Assembly: GCF_964059025.1 (NCBI RefSeq)
Contig: NZ_OZ060376.1
Coordinates: forward strand, 124,392-188,391
DNA: 64,000 bases
Source: Buchnera aphidicola (Myzocallis carpini)
Lineage (GTDB): Bacteria > Pseudomonadota > Gammaproteobacteria > Enterobacterales > Enterobacteriaceae
Reading direction: 5' to 3'
Part shown: in pieces, positions 40,159 to 50,010 of the stretch
How the letters are laid out: the number at the start of each line of letters is the position of its first letter
Position numbering within the stretch: position 1 is the first letter of the stretch
Notes under the pieces: generated by a model
Databases searched by the model: none
What the model was told of the DNA's origin: nothing
The model's input: the letters and a program-made list of their open reading frames with translations, nothing else
Made by a program: the position numbers and the translations under genes

Positions 40159-41202
40159 ATGCGTATTGAAGAGGGTATTAAATTAGGGTTTAAAGACGTT
40201 TTAATTAGGCCTAAAAGATCAGTTTTAAAAAGTCGTTCAGAAGTTAATTTAATACGAAGTTTTAATTTTAGGTATTCTAAATATATCTGGTCTGGTATTC
40301 CTCTTATTGCATCAAACATGGATACAATTGGAACTTTTAGTATTGCTAAAGTATTGTCGAATTTTCATGTATTAACAGCAATACACAAACATTATGAATT
40401 AACGTGTTGGAAAAATTTTATTAGTACTGCTTCAAAAAATCTTTTAAATTATATTATGGTATCAACAGGTATATCTGATATAGATTATGAAAAATTAAAA
40501 AAAATTTTTTCACTATCTTCTTCATTAAATTATATTTGTATAGATGTAGCTAATGGATATTCTGAACGATTTTTAGATTTTGTAAAAAGAGTACGTAATG
40601 ATTTTCCTGAAAAAATCATTTGTGCAGGCAATGTTGTAACAGGAGAAATGGTAGAAGAATTAATTTTATCTGGTGCTGATATTGTAAAAGTTGGTATTGG
40701 TTCAGGTTCAGTTTGTACTACACGTTCTAAAACAGGTGTTGGCTACCCTCAACTTTCTGCTGTTATTGAATGTGCAGATGCTGCGCATGGTTTAAATGGG
40801 CAGATTATTAGCGATGGTGGTTGTATTAATTCAGGGGATATTGCAAAAGCATTTGGTGCTGCTGCTGATTTTGTAATGTTGGGAGGTATTTTTTCTGGTC
40901 ATAATGAATGTGAAGGAGTAATTGTTAAAAAAGATAATAAAAAATTTATGTTATTTTATGGGATGAGTTCTCATTATGCTATGAAACTGCATATTGGAAA
41001 AATAGAAAGTTATAAAACTGATGAAGGCAAAGTTGTACAAGTGTTATTAAAAGGTACGGTAAAAAATACTATTATGGATATTTTAGGAGGATTAAGATCA
41101 TCTTGTACTTATGTAGGAGCAAGAAATATTAAAGAATTAACGAAGCGAACAACATTTATTCGTGTATTAGAACAAGAAAATAAAATTTTTAATCTTCAGT
41201 AA
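40159..41202 (+). CDS. guaC: GMP reductase
   Basis: GuaC reduces GMP to IMP with NADPH, linking guanine and adenine nucleotide pools. From ATG 40159 the product has 347 residues, exactly the E. coli length, starting [21 protein letters not shown]. The catalytic Cys186 lies in [11 protein letters not shown] (GIGPGSVCTTR in E. coli), with SDGGC and MLGGIFSGH phosphate-binding blocks and LFYGMSS later. A GTG directly before the ATG is open but less likely as the start. Confidence 0.98.
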   Translation: MRIEEGIKLGFKDVLIRPKRSVLKSRSEVNLIRSFNFRYSKYIWSGIPLIASNMDTIGTFSIAKVLSNFHVLTAIHKHYELTCWKNFISTASKNLLNYIMVSTGISDIDYEKLKKIFSLSSSLNYICIDVANGYSERFLDFVKRVRNDFPEKIICAGNVVTGEMVEELILSGADIVKVGIGSGSVCTTRSKTGVGYPQLSAVIECADAAHGLNGQIISDGGCINSGDIAKAFGAAADFVMLGGIFSGHNECEGVIVKKDNKKFMLFYGMSSHYAMKLHIGKIESYKTDEGKVVQVLLKGTVKNTIMDILGGLRSSCTYVGARNIKELTKRTTFIRVLEQENKIFNLQ

Positions 41203-41319
41203 GATGAAAGTTATTATATGATGATTGTGGTGATTTATTTTTGATTTTTGATATAACAATTATTTTATTATAATATAACAACCATATGAATTTTTATTTA
41301 TTATATAAGGAATATATAC

Positions 41320-43983
41320 ATGTCAAACAATTTTTATGATGATATTGATCCTGTTGAGACTCTTGAATGGGTAGATTCTATTTCTTCCGTTATTATGACC
41401 GATGGGTTAGACCGAGCTAAATTTATATTAGATCGTTTGCTTGAAAAAATGAAAAAATGTGGCATGAATACTATCAATAATATGTCAATTACAAATTATA
41501 TTAATACAATAACAAAAGTACATGAAGAACGATATCCAGGGAATTTAGAAATAGAAAATAAAATTTGTTCTGTTATAAGATGGAATGCTATGATGATGGT
41601 TTTACGTGCTTCTAAAAAAAATTTAGATTTAGGGGGTCATTTATCTTCTTTTCAATCTTCTGCAACTATTTATGAAGTATGTTTTAATCATTTTTTTATA
41701 GGTTCTAATGAAACTTGTGATGGTGATTTGGTATATTTTCAAGGTCATATTGCTCCAGGTATTTATTCTCGTGCATTTTTAGAAGGTAGATTAACACATG
41801 AACAAATAGATCATTTTAGACAAGAAGTGTTCGGGAAAGGTATTTCTTCTTACCCTCATCCTAAATTAATGCCGAATTTTTGGCAATTTCCAACAGTATC
41901 TATGGGTTTAACTCCTATTAGTGCGATTTATCAAGCAAAATTTTTAAAATATCTTGAAAATAGAGGATTAAAAAATACTAGTAAAAGAACAGTATATGCT
42001 TTTTTAGGTGATGGTGAAATGGATGAACCTGAATCAAAAGGTGCTATGGTTATTGCATCTAGAGAAAAATTAAATAATTTAATCTACGTGATTAATTGCA
42101 ATTTACAAAGATTAGATGGACCAGTATATGGCAATGGAAAAATTATTAATGAATTAGAAGGTTTATTTCATGGTGCTGGTTGGTTAGTTATTAAGGTGAT
42201 TTGGGGTGGTTTATGGGATAGATTATTTAAAAAAGATCATAGTAGAAAATTAATACAATTAATGAATGAAACTGTAGATGGGGATTATCAAAACTTTGCA
42301 TCCCAAGATGGATCTTATATAAGAAAGTATTTTTTTGGGAAATATCCTGAAACATTAAAATTAGTAGAAGATATGTCAGATGAAGAAATTTATTCTTTAA
42401 ATAGAGGTGGTCATGATTCTCAGAAAATATTTTCTGCTTTTTATAAAGCAAAACAGTCAAAAGAAAAACCAGTAGTTATTTTATTTCATACAATTAAAGG
42501 ATATGGAATGGGGGATGTTGCAGAAGGAAAAAATGTTGCTCATCAAGTTAAAAAAATGAGTTTAGATTCATTAAAATATTTTTATCATCGTTTTAAAATA
42601 CCTATATCTGAAGATCAAATTTCTTCTCTTCCATATATTACTTTTAATAAGAATTCTGCAGAATATATTTATTTACACAATCAAAGAAAAAAATTAGGGG
42701 GATATCTTCCACGTAGATATTCAAAATTTACAAATCAAATACAATTACCAGAACTAAAAGATTTTCATTCTGTAATTATCAGACAAAAAAAAAGAATTTC
42801 TACTACTATTGCATTTGTACGTATATTAAATATATTATTGAATTTATCGTATTTAAAAGATCGTATTGTTCCAATTATTGCTGATGAAGCTAGAACATTT
42901 GGAATGGAGGGACTATTTAGAAAAATTGGTATTTATAATGTTGATGGACAACAATATACTCCGCAAGATAAAAATCAACTTTCGTATTACAAAGAAAATA
43001 AAAATGGTCAAATTTTACAAGAAGGTATCAATGAGTTAGGTGCTGCTGCTTCTTGGTTAGCTGCTGCCACTTCATATAGTAATAATAACTTTCCTATGAT
43101 TCCTTTTTATATTTATTATTCTATGTTTGGTTTTCAAAGAATTGGAGATTTATGCTGGGCTGCTGGGGATCAACAAGCACGTGGTTTTTTAATTGGCGGA
43201 ACTTCTGGTAGAACAACCTTAAATGGGGAGGGTTTACAGCATGAAGATGGGCATAGCCATATTCATTTTTTAACAGTTCCTAATTGTATTTCTTATGATC
43301 CAGCTTATTCGTATGAATTAGCAGTGATTATTAATCATGGTATAAAAAAAATGTATGGAAAAAAACAAGATAATGTGTATTATTATATTACAACAACAAA
43401 TGAAAATTATAATATGTTAGAAATGCCTGAAAATTCTGAAGAAGGTATTATTAAAGGTATATATAAATTAACAACAAAATTTGGAAAAATAGGAAAAATT
43501 CAATTAATGGGATCAGGGGCAATTTTAAACAATGTAAAAAAAGCAGCAAAAATATTACATGATGATTATAATATTGGTTCTGATGTTTATAGTGTCACAT
43601 CTTTTACAGAATTAGCAAGAAATGGACAAGATTGCGAAAGGTGGAATATGTTACATCCAGAAGAAAATCCAAAAGTACCTTATATTGCTCAAATTATGAA
43701 TAGTGCTCCGGCAATTGCTGCTACTGATTATATGAAATTATTTGCTGATCAAGTACGTAATTACATACCTGCTATAAAGTATCGAGTATTAGGAACAGAT
43801 GGTTTTGGTCGTTCTGATAGTAGAGAAAATTTACGTAGACATTTTGAAATTGATGCAAATTATATTGTTATTGCTGCATTAACAGAATTATCAAATTGTC
43901 GTATTATAGATAAAAAAATGGTTTCTACTGCGATTTTAAAATTTAAAATTGATATTAAAAAAGTTAATCCCCGTTTATTATAA
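41320..43983 (+). CDS. aceE: Pyruvate dehydrogenase E1 component
   Basis: AceE is the thiamine-diphosphate-dependent homodimeric E1 of pyruvate dehydrogenase; it decarboxylates pyruvate and acetylates the lipoyl group of E2. The 887-residue product equals the E. coli length. The TPP motif GDGEMDEPES...N, the N-terminal DPVETLEWVDS, YFQGHIAPGIYSRAFLEGR and the DEARTFGMEGLFR block are well kept. AceF follows after 12 bases and lpd further downstream, as in E. coli, without pdhR in front. Confidence 0.98.
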   Translation: MSNNFYDDIDPVETLEWVDSISSVIMTDGLDRAKFILDRLLEKMKKCGMNTINNMSITNYINTITKVHEERYPGNLEIENKICSVIRWNAMMMVLRASKKNLDLGGHLSSFQSSATIYEVCFNHFFIGSNETCDGDLVYFQGHIAPGIYSRAFLEGRLTHEQIDHFRQEVFGKGISSYPHPKLMPNFWQFPTVSMGLTPISAIYQAKFLKYLENRGLKNTSKRTVYAFLGDGEMDEPESKGAMVIASREKLNNLIYVINCNLQRLDGPVYGNGKIINELEGLFHGAGWLVIKVIWGGLWDRLFKKDHSRKLIQLMNETVDGDYQNFASQDGSYIRKYFFGKYPETLKLVEDMSDEEIYSLNRGGHDSQKIFSAFYKAKQSKEKPVVILFHTIKGYGMGDVAEGKNVAHQVKKMSLDSLKYFYHRFKIPISEDQISSLPYITFNKNSAEYIYLHNQRKKLGGYLPRRYSKFTNQIQLPELKDFHSVIIRQKKRISTTIAFVRILNILLNLSYLKDRIVPIIADEARTFGMEGLFRKIGIYNVDGQQYTPQDKNQLSYYKENKNGQILQEGINELGAAASWLAAATSYSNNNFPMIPFYIYYSMFGFQRIGDLCWAAGDQQARGFLIGGTSGRTTLNGEGLQHEDGHSHIHFLTVPNCISYDPAYSYELAVIINHGIKKMYGKKQDNVYYYITTTNENYNMLEMPENSEEGIIKGIYKLTTKFGKIGKIQLMGSGAILNNVKKAAKILHDDYNIGSDVYSVTSFTELARNGQDCERWNMLHPEENPKVPYIAQIMNSAPAIAATDYMKLFADQVRNYIPAIKYRVLGTDGFGRSDSRENLRRHFEIDANYIVIAALTELSNCRIIDKKMVSTAILKFKIDIKKVNPRLL

Positions 43984-43995
43984 GAGGTACAAGTT

Positions 43996-45231
43996 ATGGA
44001 TATTGAAATTAAAATTCCAGATCTTGGTATTGATGAAGCCGAGGTAATTGATATTTTGGTTTGTGTTAATGATACCATTCTCAAAGAGCAAAGTTTGATT
44101 GTTGTAGAAGGCGAAAAAACTTCTATGGAAATTCCTGCTCCATGTTCTGGTGTGATTAAAGAAATTAAAGTAAATATTTCAGATATTGTAAAAAAGAATT
44201 CTATTATTATGATTGTTGAGAATAGAGAGCATCCGGAAGGAAATAATAATATTATAAATAATGGTAAAAAAGATATTTATACTAATGAGAATGGTTTTGA
44301 TTTTACTCACAAGACTATACATACGTCTCCATTAGTTCGTCGTATGGCACATACTTTAAAAATTGATTTACATACAGTAGTAGGCACTGGCAGGAAAAGT
44401 AGAATTACTAAACAAGATATTCAGAATCATATTAAAAATATTGATCACAGTATACATCAAGATGTTGCTAGTAAAGAGGGTATTTTTGATATTAATGATG
44501 CCAGTATAAAAGATTTTGATTTTAGTCGTTTCGGAAAAATTGAAACTATAGAATTAAAGAAAGTAAAAAAAATTTCTGGAGACGTATTATTTAAAAATTG
44601 GTCTACTATACCTCATGTTACTCAATTTGATGAAGTAGATATTACTGATTTAGAAAATTTTCGCAAAAAATATAATATGGAAGTACAGAATATTCAAGAA
44701 AAAAAAATCACTTTATTGTCTTTTATTATAAAAGCGCTTGCAAAAGGATTAGAAAAATTTCCTTATTTTAATAGTTCAATTTCTTTAGACAATAAAAAAA
44801 TATTTTTAAAAAAATATATTAATATTGGTATAGCTGTTGATACAACTTATGGATTAGTAGTACCAGTGGTTAAAGATGTAAAAAACAAAAGTATATTTGA
44901 TGTTTCTCAAAATATATTATATCTTTCTAAGAAAGCAAGAGAAAGAAAATTAAGTGTTTTAGATGTTCAGGGTGGTTGTTTTACTATTTCTAGTTTAGGC
45001 GGAATTGGAGGTACTTTTTTTACGCCTATTATTAATCATCCAGAAGCTGCAATTTTAGGAGTTTCAAAAGCTTTTTATAAACCTATTTGGAATGGTAATA
45101 AATTTTTACCAAAATTAATATTACCGTTATCTTTGTCTTATAATCATCGTATTATTGATGGAGCTGATGGTGCAAGATTTATTTCTTTTATTAATAAATT
45201 ATTATCTGATATTAGATGGTTATTATTATAG
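43996..45231 (+). CDS. aceF: Pyruvate dehydrogenase E2 (acetyltransferase), single lipoyl domain
   Basis: AceF is the acetyltransferase core of pyruvate dehydrogenase. The product has 411 residues, against 630 in E. coli, because only one lipoyl domain (1-75) is present rather than three. The lipoylated Lys41 lies in VEGEKTSMEIP. A short linker leads to the E1/E3-binding domain (111-146, SPLVRRMAHTLKIDL...GRKSRITKQDI) and then to the catalytic domain with NHRIIDGADG (His384, Asp388) near the C terminus. It is likely co-transcribed with aceE. Confidence 0.97.
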   Translation: MDIEIKIPDLGIDEAEVIDILVCVNDTILKEQSLIVVEGEKTSMEIPAPCSGVIKEIKVNISDIVKKNSIIMIVENREHPEGNNNIINNGKKDIYTNENGFDFTHKTIHTSPLVRRMAHTLKIDLHTVVGTGRKSRITKQDIQNHIKNIDHSIHQDVASKEGIFDINDASIKDFDFSRFGKIETIELKKVKKISGDVLFKNWSTIPHVTQFDEVDITDLENFRKKYNMEVQNIQEKKITLLSFIIKALAKGLEKFPYFNSSISLDNKKIFLKKYINIGIAVDTTYGLVVPVVKDVKNKSIFDVSQNILYLSKKARERKLSVLDVQGGCFTISSLGGIGGTFFTPIINHPEAAILGVSKAFYKPIWNGNKFLPKLILPLSLSYNHRIIDGADGARFISFINKLLSDIRWLLL

Positions 45232-45342
45232 ATATAGTATGTGATATTAAAGTATTTTCATGAATATTATAAATGTGTGATGTATAATATGTACTATTGA
45301 ATTTATTAAATTATATTTAAAATTTTTATTAAGGAAAACATT

Positions 45343-46767
45343 ATGGTGATGGATATTCGTACACAAGTATTAGTTATTGGATCTGGTCCTGCAGGATATG
45401 CAGCAGCTTTTAGAAGTTCTGATTTAGGTTTAAAAACTACTTTAATAGAAAAATATAATTCATTAGGTGGTGTGTGTTTAAATGTTGGATGTATTCCTTC
45501 AAAATTTTTATTACATATTGCAAAAGTTATTCAAGAAGCAAAAGAGATATCAAAACAAGGTGTATTCTTTAAGACTCCTAAAATTGATTTAGATATTATT
45601 AGAAAGAAAAAACAAGAAATTATTTCTACATTGTCTTCTGGTATTAAATACATGGCAAAAAATAGAAAAGTACAAATATTATATGGAATGGGTTCTTTTA
45701 TAAATAAAAATACAGTACTTGTTGTTAATGAAAATGAAATGATTACTGTACATTTTGATCATGTAATTATTGCTACTGGTTCACAATCAATTGCTTTACC
45801 TAATATTCCTATAAATAGTGAATATATTTGGAATTCTACTGAAGCCTTATCTTTGCGTTTTATTCCACGAAAAATGTTGATTATTGGATCTGGTATTATT
45901 GGTTTAGAAATGGCTACTTTATATAGTGCACTGGGTTCTCAGGTAGATGTTGTAGATCGTGATAATAGGTTATTATCATTTTTAGATCAAGATATTATTA
46001 ATATTTATAAAAAATCTCTTTCAGAGAATTTTAATATTTTATTACAAACAAATATTAACGAAATAATTGTGAAAAATAATCAAATATTAGTTACTTTATC
46101 TAATACTAATTTTGATAAAAAAGAAATTTTTTATGATGCCGTATTAGTTGCTATTGGTAGGAAATCAAATATTCTTCCATTAAAATTAGAAAATGCTGGA
46201 GTAAAAATTAATTCTAATAATTTTATTCAAGTGGATCGTCAATTACGAACAAATATAAATAATATATATGCTATTGGAGATGTTATTGGTAATCCTTTAT
46301 TAGCACATAAAGGAATACATCAAGGTCATATTGCTGCAGAAGTTATAGCTGGATATCAGCATTATTTTGAACCTATAGTTATTCCTGCAGTTGCTTATAC
46401 TGATCCTGAAATTGCTTGGGTAGGAATGAATGAGAATGATGCAATTAAAAAAAATATAAATTATGAAGCTGCTGTTTTTCCTTGGAAAGCTTCTGGAAGA
46501 GCTATTGTATCTAATTGTTCTCATGGCATGACAAAATTAATTATTAATAAAGATACTCGTAAAGTTCTTGGTGGAATCATTATTGGTAGACAAGCTGGAG
46601 AATTATTATCAGAAATTACATTGGCGATTGAAATGGGTTGTGACGTAGAAGATATTTCATTAACTATTCATCCTCATCCTACGTTGTCTGAATCTATTGG
46701 ATTATCTGCACAGGTTTTTTTAGGTACGATTACTGATTTAATCAATTCAAAATCTGTATTTAAATAA
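45343..46767 (+). CDS. lpd: Dihydrolipoyl dehydrogenase (E3)
   Basis: Lpd reoxidises dihydrolipoamide and makes NADH for pyruvate and 2-oxoglutarate dehydrogenases. The 474-residue product equals the E. coli length. The FAD-binding GSGPAGYAAAF, the redox disulfide Cys45-Cys50 in GGVCLNVGCIPSK, the NAD-binding GSGIIGLEMATLY, AIGDVIGNPLLAHKG and the catalytic HPHPTLSES block are all present. A gap of 111 bases from aceF suggests it may have its own promoter as well. AAGGA lies before the ATG. Confidence 0.98.
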   Translation: MVMDIRTQVLVIGSGPAGYAAAFRSSDLGLKTTLIEKYNSLGGVCLNVGCIPSKFLLHIAKVIQEAKEISKQGVFFKTPKIDLDIIRKKKQEIISTLSSGIKYMAKNRKVQILYGMGSFINKNTVLVVNENEMITVHFDHVIIATGSQSIALPNIPINSEYIWNSTEALSLRFIPRKMLIIGSGIIGLEMATLYSALGSQVDVVDRDNRLLSFLDQDIINIYKKSLSENFNILLQTNINEIIVKNNQILVTLSNTNFDKKEIFYDAVLVAIGRKSNILPLKLENAGVKINSNNFIQVDRQLRTNINNIYAIGDVIGNPLLAHKGIHQGHIAAEVIAGYQHYFEPIVIPAVAYTDPEIAWVGMNENDAIKKNINYEAAVFPWKASGRAIVSNCSHGMTKLIINKDTRKVLGGIIIGRQAGELLSEITLAIEMGCDVEDISLTIHPHPTLSESIGLSAQVFLGTITDLINSKSVFK

Positions 46768-46899
46768 TGTTTGAAAAAATAAATTATTATTTTAAAAATT
46801 AAAATCATTGATGATCATATATAATATTGATTATATAGGTAATATATATTTTTAAGAAGAATATTATATAATATAATTTTTATATATTATTTATTTTAA

Positions 46900-47007
46900 A
46901 TAACTTATACAATTACAAATTTTATAAAAATGATAGATATTAAGAAAATTTTGTATCTTCAAAAGTATCCATGATCATATGTATGGATATATAATTGTAT
47001 AAGTTAT
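46900..47007. repeat. Long-range 16-bp inverted repeat with nested hairpin
   Basis: A 16-base arm (46900-46915, core AACTTATACAATTA) has its exact complement at 46992-47007, 76 bases away. Inside, TATCCAT (46966-46972) pairs with ATGGATA (46983-46989), and the loop holds ATGATCAT. It lies in the 264-base gap between converging lpd and erpA, which has no gene. It may act as a two-sided transcription end or mRNA-stabilising structure; the role is inferred only from position. Confidence 0.6.
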
Positions 47008-47031
47008 ATATAAAATATATAATTTAAATAT

Positions 47032-47373
47032 TTATATACTAAATGATGATCCGCAACTACATGTTGTTTTTGCATTAGGGTTAGATACAGTAAATTTTGA
47101 TCCTTCTATATTTTCTATATAATCTATTACGCCTCCATGAAGATATTGTATACTGATAGAATCAATAATAATATTTTTTTCTTTTTTGAGTATAATGTCA
47201 TTATCATGTATTTTATTATCTATTTTAAATTGATATTGAAATCCATTACATCCTCCACCGATAATATAAATTCTAAATTTTAAATAGGTATTATTTTTTT
47301 TATGAGTTAATTGATAAATTTTTTTGATTGCTGTACTAGTAATTTTTAATTTCAATTTGGATATTATAATCAT
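47032..47373 (-). CDS. erpA: Iron-sulfur cluster insertion protein ErpA
   Basis: ErpA is an A-type carrier that delivers Fe-S clusters to target enzymes. The 113-residue product (114 in E. coli) has the three conserved cysteines: Cys42 in GGGCNGFQY and Cys105 and Cys107 in TCSCGSSF. In E. coli erpA is not next to ftsZ; here it follows ftsZ after 32 bases on the same strand. It is relevant to loading the clusters of complex I. Confidence 0.96.
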   Translation of the reverse strand: MIIISKLKLKITSTAIKKIYQLTHKKNNTYLKFRIYIIGGGCNGFQYQFKIDNKIHDNDIILKKEKNIIIDSISIQYLHGGVIDYIENIEGSKFTVSNPNAKTTCSCGSSFSI

Positions 47374-47405
47374 ATTTGTATTTTTTATTGTTATTATGAT
47401 AATTA

Positions 47406-48563
47406 TTAATATTTTTTTTTTCTTAAAAATGCCGGAATATCTAGGTAATTAGATTCTATTTTATGATTTTTATTACATTCTAAATGATTTTTTATATTTT
47501 TTTTCTGATTATTATTTCTCATATATGAATTAAAATTTTGATATCGATATTCTGATTTTTTTTCTTTGTTAGTATTATTTTGAGATAAAATATCATTTTT
47601 TTGATGATTATCAGATCCAATACCAGTTGCCACTACTGTTACTCTTAAAGAATCATTCATTTCTGGATCTAATGAAGTACCAATTACTACTGTTGCATTA
47701 TCGGAAGAAAAAGATCGCACGGTATTTCCGACTGTTTCAAATTCATCTAATCTAAGATCAATTCCAGCAGTAATATTGACTAATACTCCTCTTGCACCTG
47801 ATAAATCAATATCTTCTAACAATGGACTAGAAATAGCAATTTCTGCTGCTTCTTCAGCTCTATTATCTCCAGTAGATAAACCGGTTCCCATCATGGCATA
47901 TCCCATTTCAGACATTACAGTTCTGACGTCTGCAAAATCTACATTCATTAATCCTGGTTTTGTAATTAATTCTGCAATCCCTTGTACTGCACCTCTTAGT
48001 ACATTATTTGCAGCACTAAATGCATCAAGTAGAGAAATTCCTCTGTTTAATACTTTTAATAATTTATCATTTGGTATAATTATTAATGAATCAACATATT
48101 TTGAAAGTTCTAAAATACCTTGATCGGCAAATACCATTCTTTTTTTTCCTTCAAATATAAATGGTTTTGTGATTACTGCAACAGTTAAAATACCCATTTC
48201 TTTTGCTATAGAAGCTACAACAGGTGCTGCTCCTGTTCCGGTACCTCCTCCCATTCCTGCAGCTATAAATACCATATCTGCTCCTTTTAGAGCATTATTA
48301 ATAGAATCTTTATCTTCTTCTGCTGCATGTCTTCCAATTTCTGGATTTGCACCTGCCCCTAATCCTTTGGTAATATTACTACCAATTTGAATTGTTTGTC
48401 CTACTTCTATTTTTTTTAGTGCTTGTGCATCAGTATTGATTGCGAAAAATTCTACTCCTTCTATTTTTTCTCTTACCATATGTTCTACTGCATTACCCCC
48501 TCCTCCTCCTATACCTAATACTTTAATAATTGCTTCATTACTTAATTCTGTAGATTCAAACAT
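47406..48563 (-). CDS. ftsZ: Cell division protein FtsZ
   Basis: FtsZ is the tubulin-like GTPase that forms the division ring. The 385-residue product (383 in E. coli) has the nucleotide-binding [13 protein letters not shown] at the start, the GTP motif [11 protein letters not shown], the T7 loop [11 protein letters not shown], and a C-terminal peptide [13 protein letters not shown] that matches the conserved FtsA/ZipA-binding tail. The variable linker is Asn/Lys-rich. It is intact although the adjacent murein-synthesis genes are gone. Confidence 0.98.
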   Translation of the reverse strand: MFESTELSNEAIIKVLGIGGGGGNAVEHMVREKIEGVEFFAINTDAQALKKIEVGQTIQIGSNITKGLGAGANPEIGRHAAEEDKDSINNALKGADMVFIAAGMGGGTGTGAAPVVASIAKEMGILTVAVITKPFIFEGKKRMVFADQGILELSKYVDSLIIIPNDKLLKVLNRGISLLDAFSAANNVLRGAVQGIAELITKPGLMNVDFADVRTVMSEMGYAMMGTGLSTGDNRAEEAAEIAISSPLLEDIDLSGARGVLVNITAGIDLRLDEFETVGNTVRSFSSDNATVVIGTSLDPEMNDSLRVTVVATGIGSDNHQKNDILSQNNTNKEKKSEYRYQNFNSYMRNNNQKKNIKNHLECNKNHKIESNYLDIPAFLRKKKY

Positions 48564-48584
48564 AATATATCCTATTTAAAAAGT

Positions 48585-49844
48585 TTAGTGTTTATTTGAA
48601 ATCTTTTGAAACCAATTTTGTATTTTGTAAATCCATTTTTTAAATATAAAAGTTTTATTATGATTTTGATAATGATATTTTTTTTGACTATATTTTAATA
48701 ATCCTATTACTGTGGAATAACTAGGATGAAGAATATTTTGGTTGTTTGTTTTAACATTATTGGGTACTCCAATTCTTACTGGCATTTTAAAAATTTTTTC
48801 TGCAAAACATTTTAACGATTTTGTTTGTGCGCTTCCTCCAGTAATGACGATACCCGATCCAATTAAATATGGTTGTTTAGAATAAAATAATTTTTTTTGT
48901 ATTTTTATAATAATATCATTAATGATATTTAATAATTCAGAATATCTTGATTCTATAATTTCAATTAATATATCTTTTTTTATTTTTTTAGTATTCATTC
49001 CATTTAAGTTAGAAAATTCTATTAATTCTGGTATCGAAAAAGATGATAATACTGTAGATCCGTATTTTATTTTGATCATTTCTGCATTTTTGAATGATGT
49101 ATTAAATATACATGCAATATCATTAGTAATAGTATTTCCGGCATATGGAATAACCTCGCTGTGTTGGATATATCCATTGGTGTATATTACAATTTCTATA
49201 CTTCCACCGCCAATATCGATCATACAAACTCCAGAACTTTTTTCTTCGGATGTTAATATGGCTTGGCTAGATGCTAATCCTGAAAATATTATTTTTTTAA
49301 TTTTTAAATTACAGTTTTTAACAGCTTTTATAATATTTTTTTTAATATGATTTCGATATGTAATTAAGTGAACATTAGCAGTCATTCGAAATCCAGATAA
49401 TCCAATTGGATTTTTGATTCCTTGTTCTTGGTCAATAGCATATTCTTGAGGAATAACATGTAATATATTATAATCGTAGTTTAATTTAATGGATTTTGCA
49501 GTATATATAGCATATTGTACATCTTTTGTGGTGACTTCGTTATTATGGATTGGAACAATTCCAGTTTCATTTTTACATTGAATATATTTATTAGATAATG
49601 ATAAATATATAGAAGAAATATTACATTGTGCAGTTTTTTCTGCTTCATCTATGCTTTTTTTAATACATTTAGTTACAGAATTTAAATCATTAATATTTCC
49701 TACACTAATTCCTTTGGAGGAACATTTTCCTATTCCGACAATATTAATATTATTATTTTCTAAAATTTTTCCAATTAAAACAACAACTTTGGTAGTTCCT
49801 ATTTCTAATCCTGCTACCAATGTTTCTTGTTTTTGATTCATCAT
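48585..49844 (-). CDS. ftsA: Cell division protein FtsA
   Basis: FtsA is an actin-like ATPase that tethers FtsZ filaments to the inner membrane. The 419-residue product (420 in E. coli) has the phosphate motifs GLEIGTTKVVVLIG and VCMIDIGGGSIEIVIY, the ATP site ITGGSAQTKSL, and a C-terminal amphipathic stretch WIYKIQNWFQKIS like the membrane-targeting helix of E. coli FtsA. It lies upstream of ftsZ as usual. Upstream, after a 166-base gap, is rsmH instead of ftsQ and ddlB. Confidence 0.97.
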   Translation of the reverse strand: MMNQKQETLVAGLEIGTTKVVVLIGKILENNNINIVGIGKCSSKGISVGNINDLNSVTKCIKKSIDEAEKTAQCNISSIYLSLSNKYIQCKNETGIVPIHNNEVTTKDVQYAIYTAKSIKLNYDYNILHVIPQEYAIDQEQGIKNPIGLSGFRMTANVHLITYRNHIKKNIIKAVKNCNLKIKKIIFSGLASSQAILTSEEKSSGVCMIDIGGGSIEIVIYTNGYIQHSEVIPYAGNTITNDIACIFNTSFKNAEMIKIKYGSTVLSSFSIPELIEFSNLNGMNTKKIKKDILIEIIESRYSELLNIINDIIIKIQKKLFYSKQPYLIGSGIVITGGSAQTKSLKCFAEKIFKMPVRIGVPNNVKTNNQNILHPSYSTVIGLLKYSQKKYHYQNHNKTFIFKKWIYKIQNWFQKISNKH

Positions 49845-50010
49845 GATAATTTTAACCTATTTAATAATAAATTACTTTTTATATATTTATAATCATAAAT
49901 ATGATTTTCATGTATAATTTTTACATATTATTATTTTTAATTAAAAGAAATCTTTACAATATATTGAGTATCATCAATATTTTATATTTTATATGCAAAA
50001 AATTTTATAA

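Noticed and set aside
47776-48390. Open frames on the plus strand opposite ftsZ
   Set aside because: They lie fully within the strongly conserved ftsZ and look like antisense shadows rich in Ser, Ala and Pro; no ribosome-binding site or family match.
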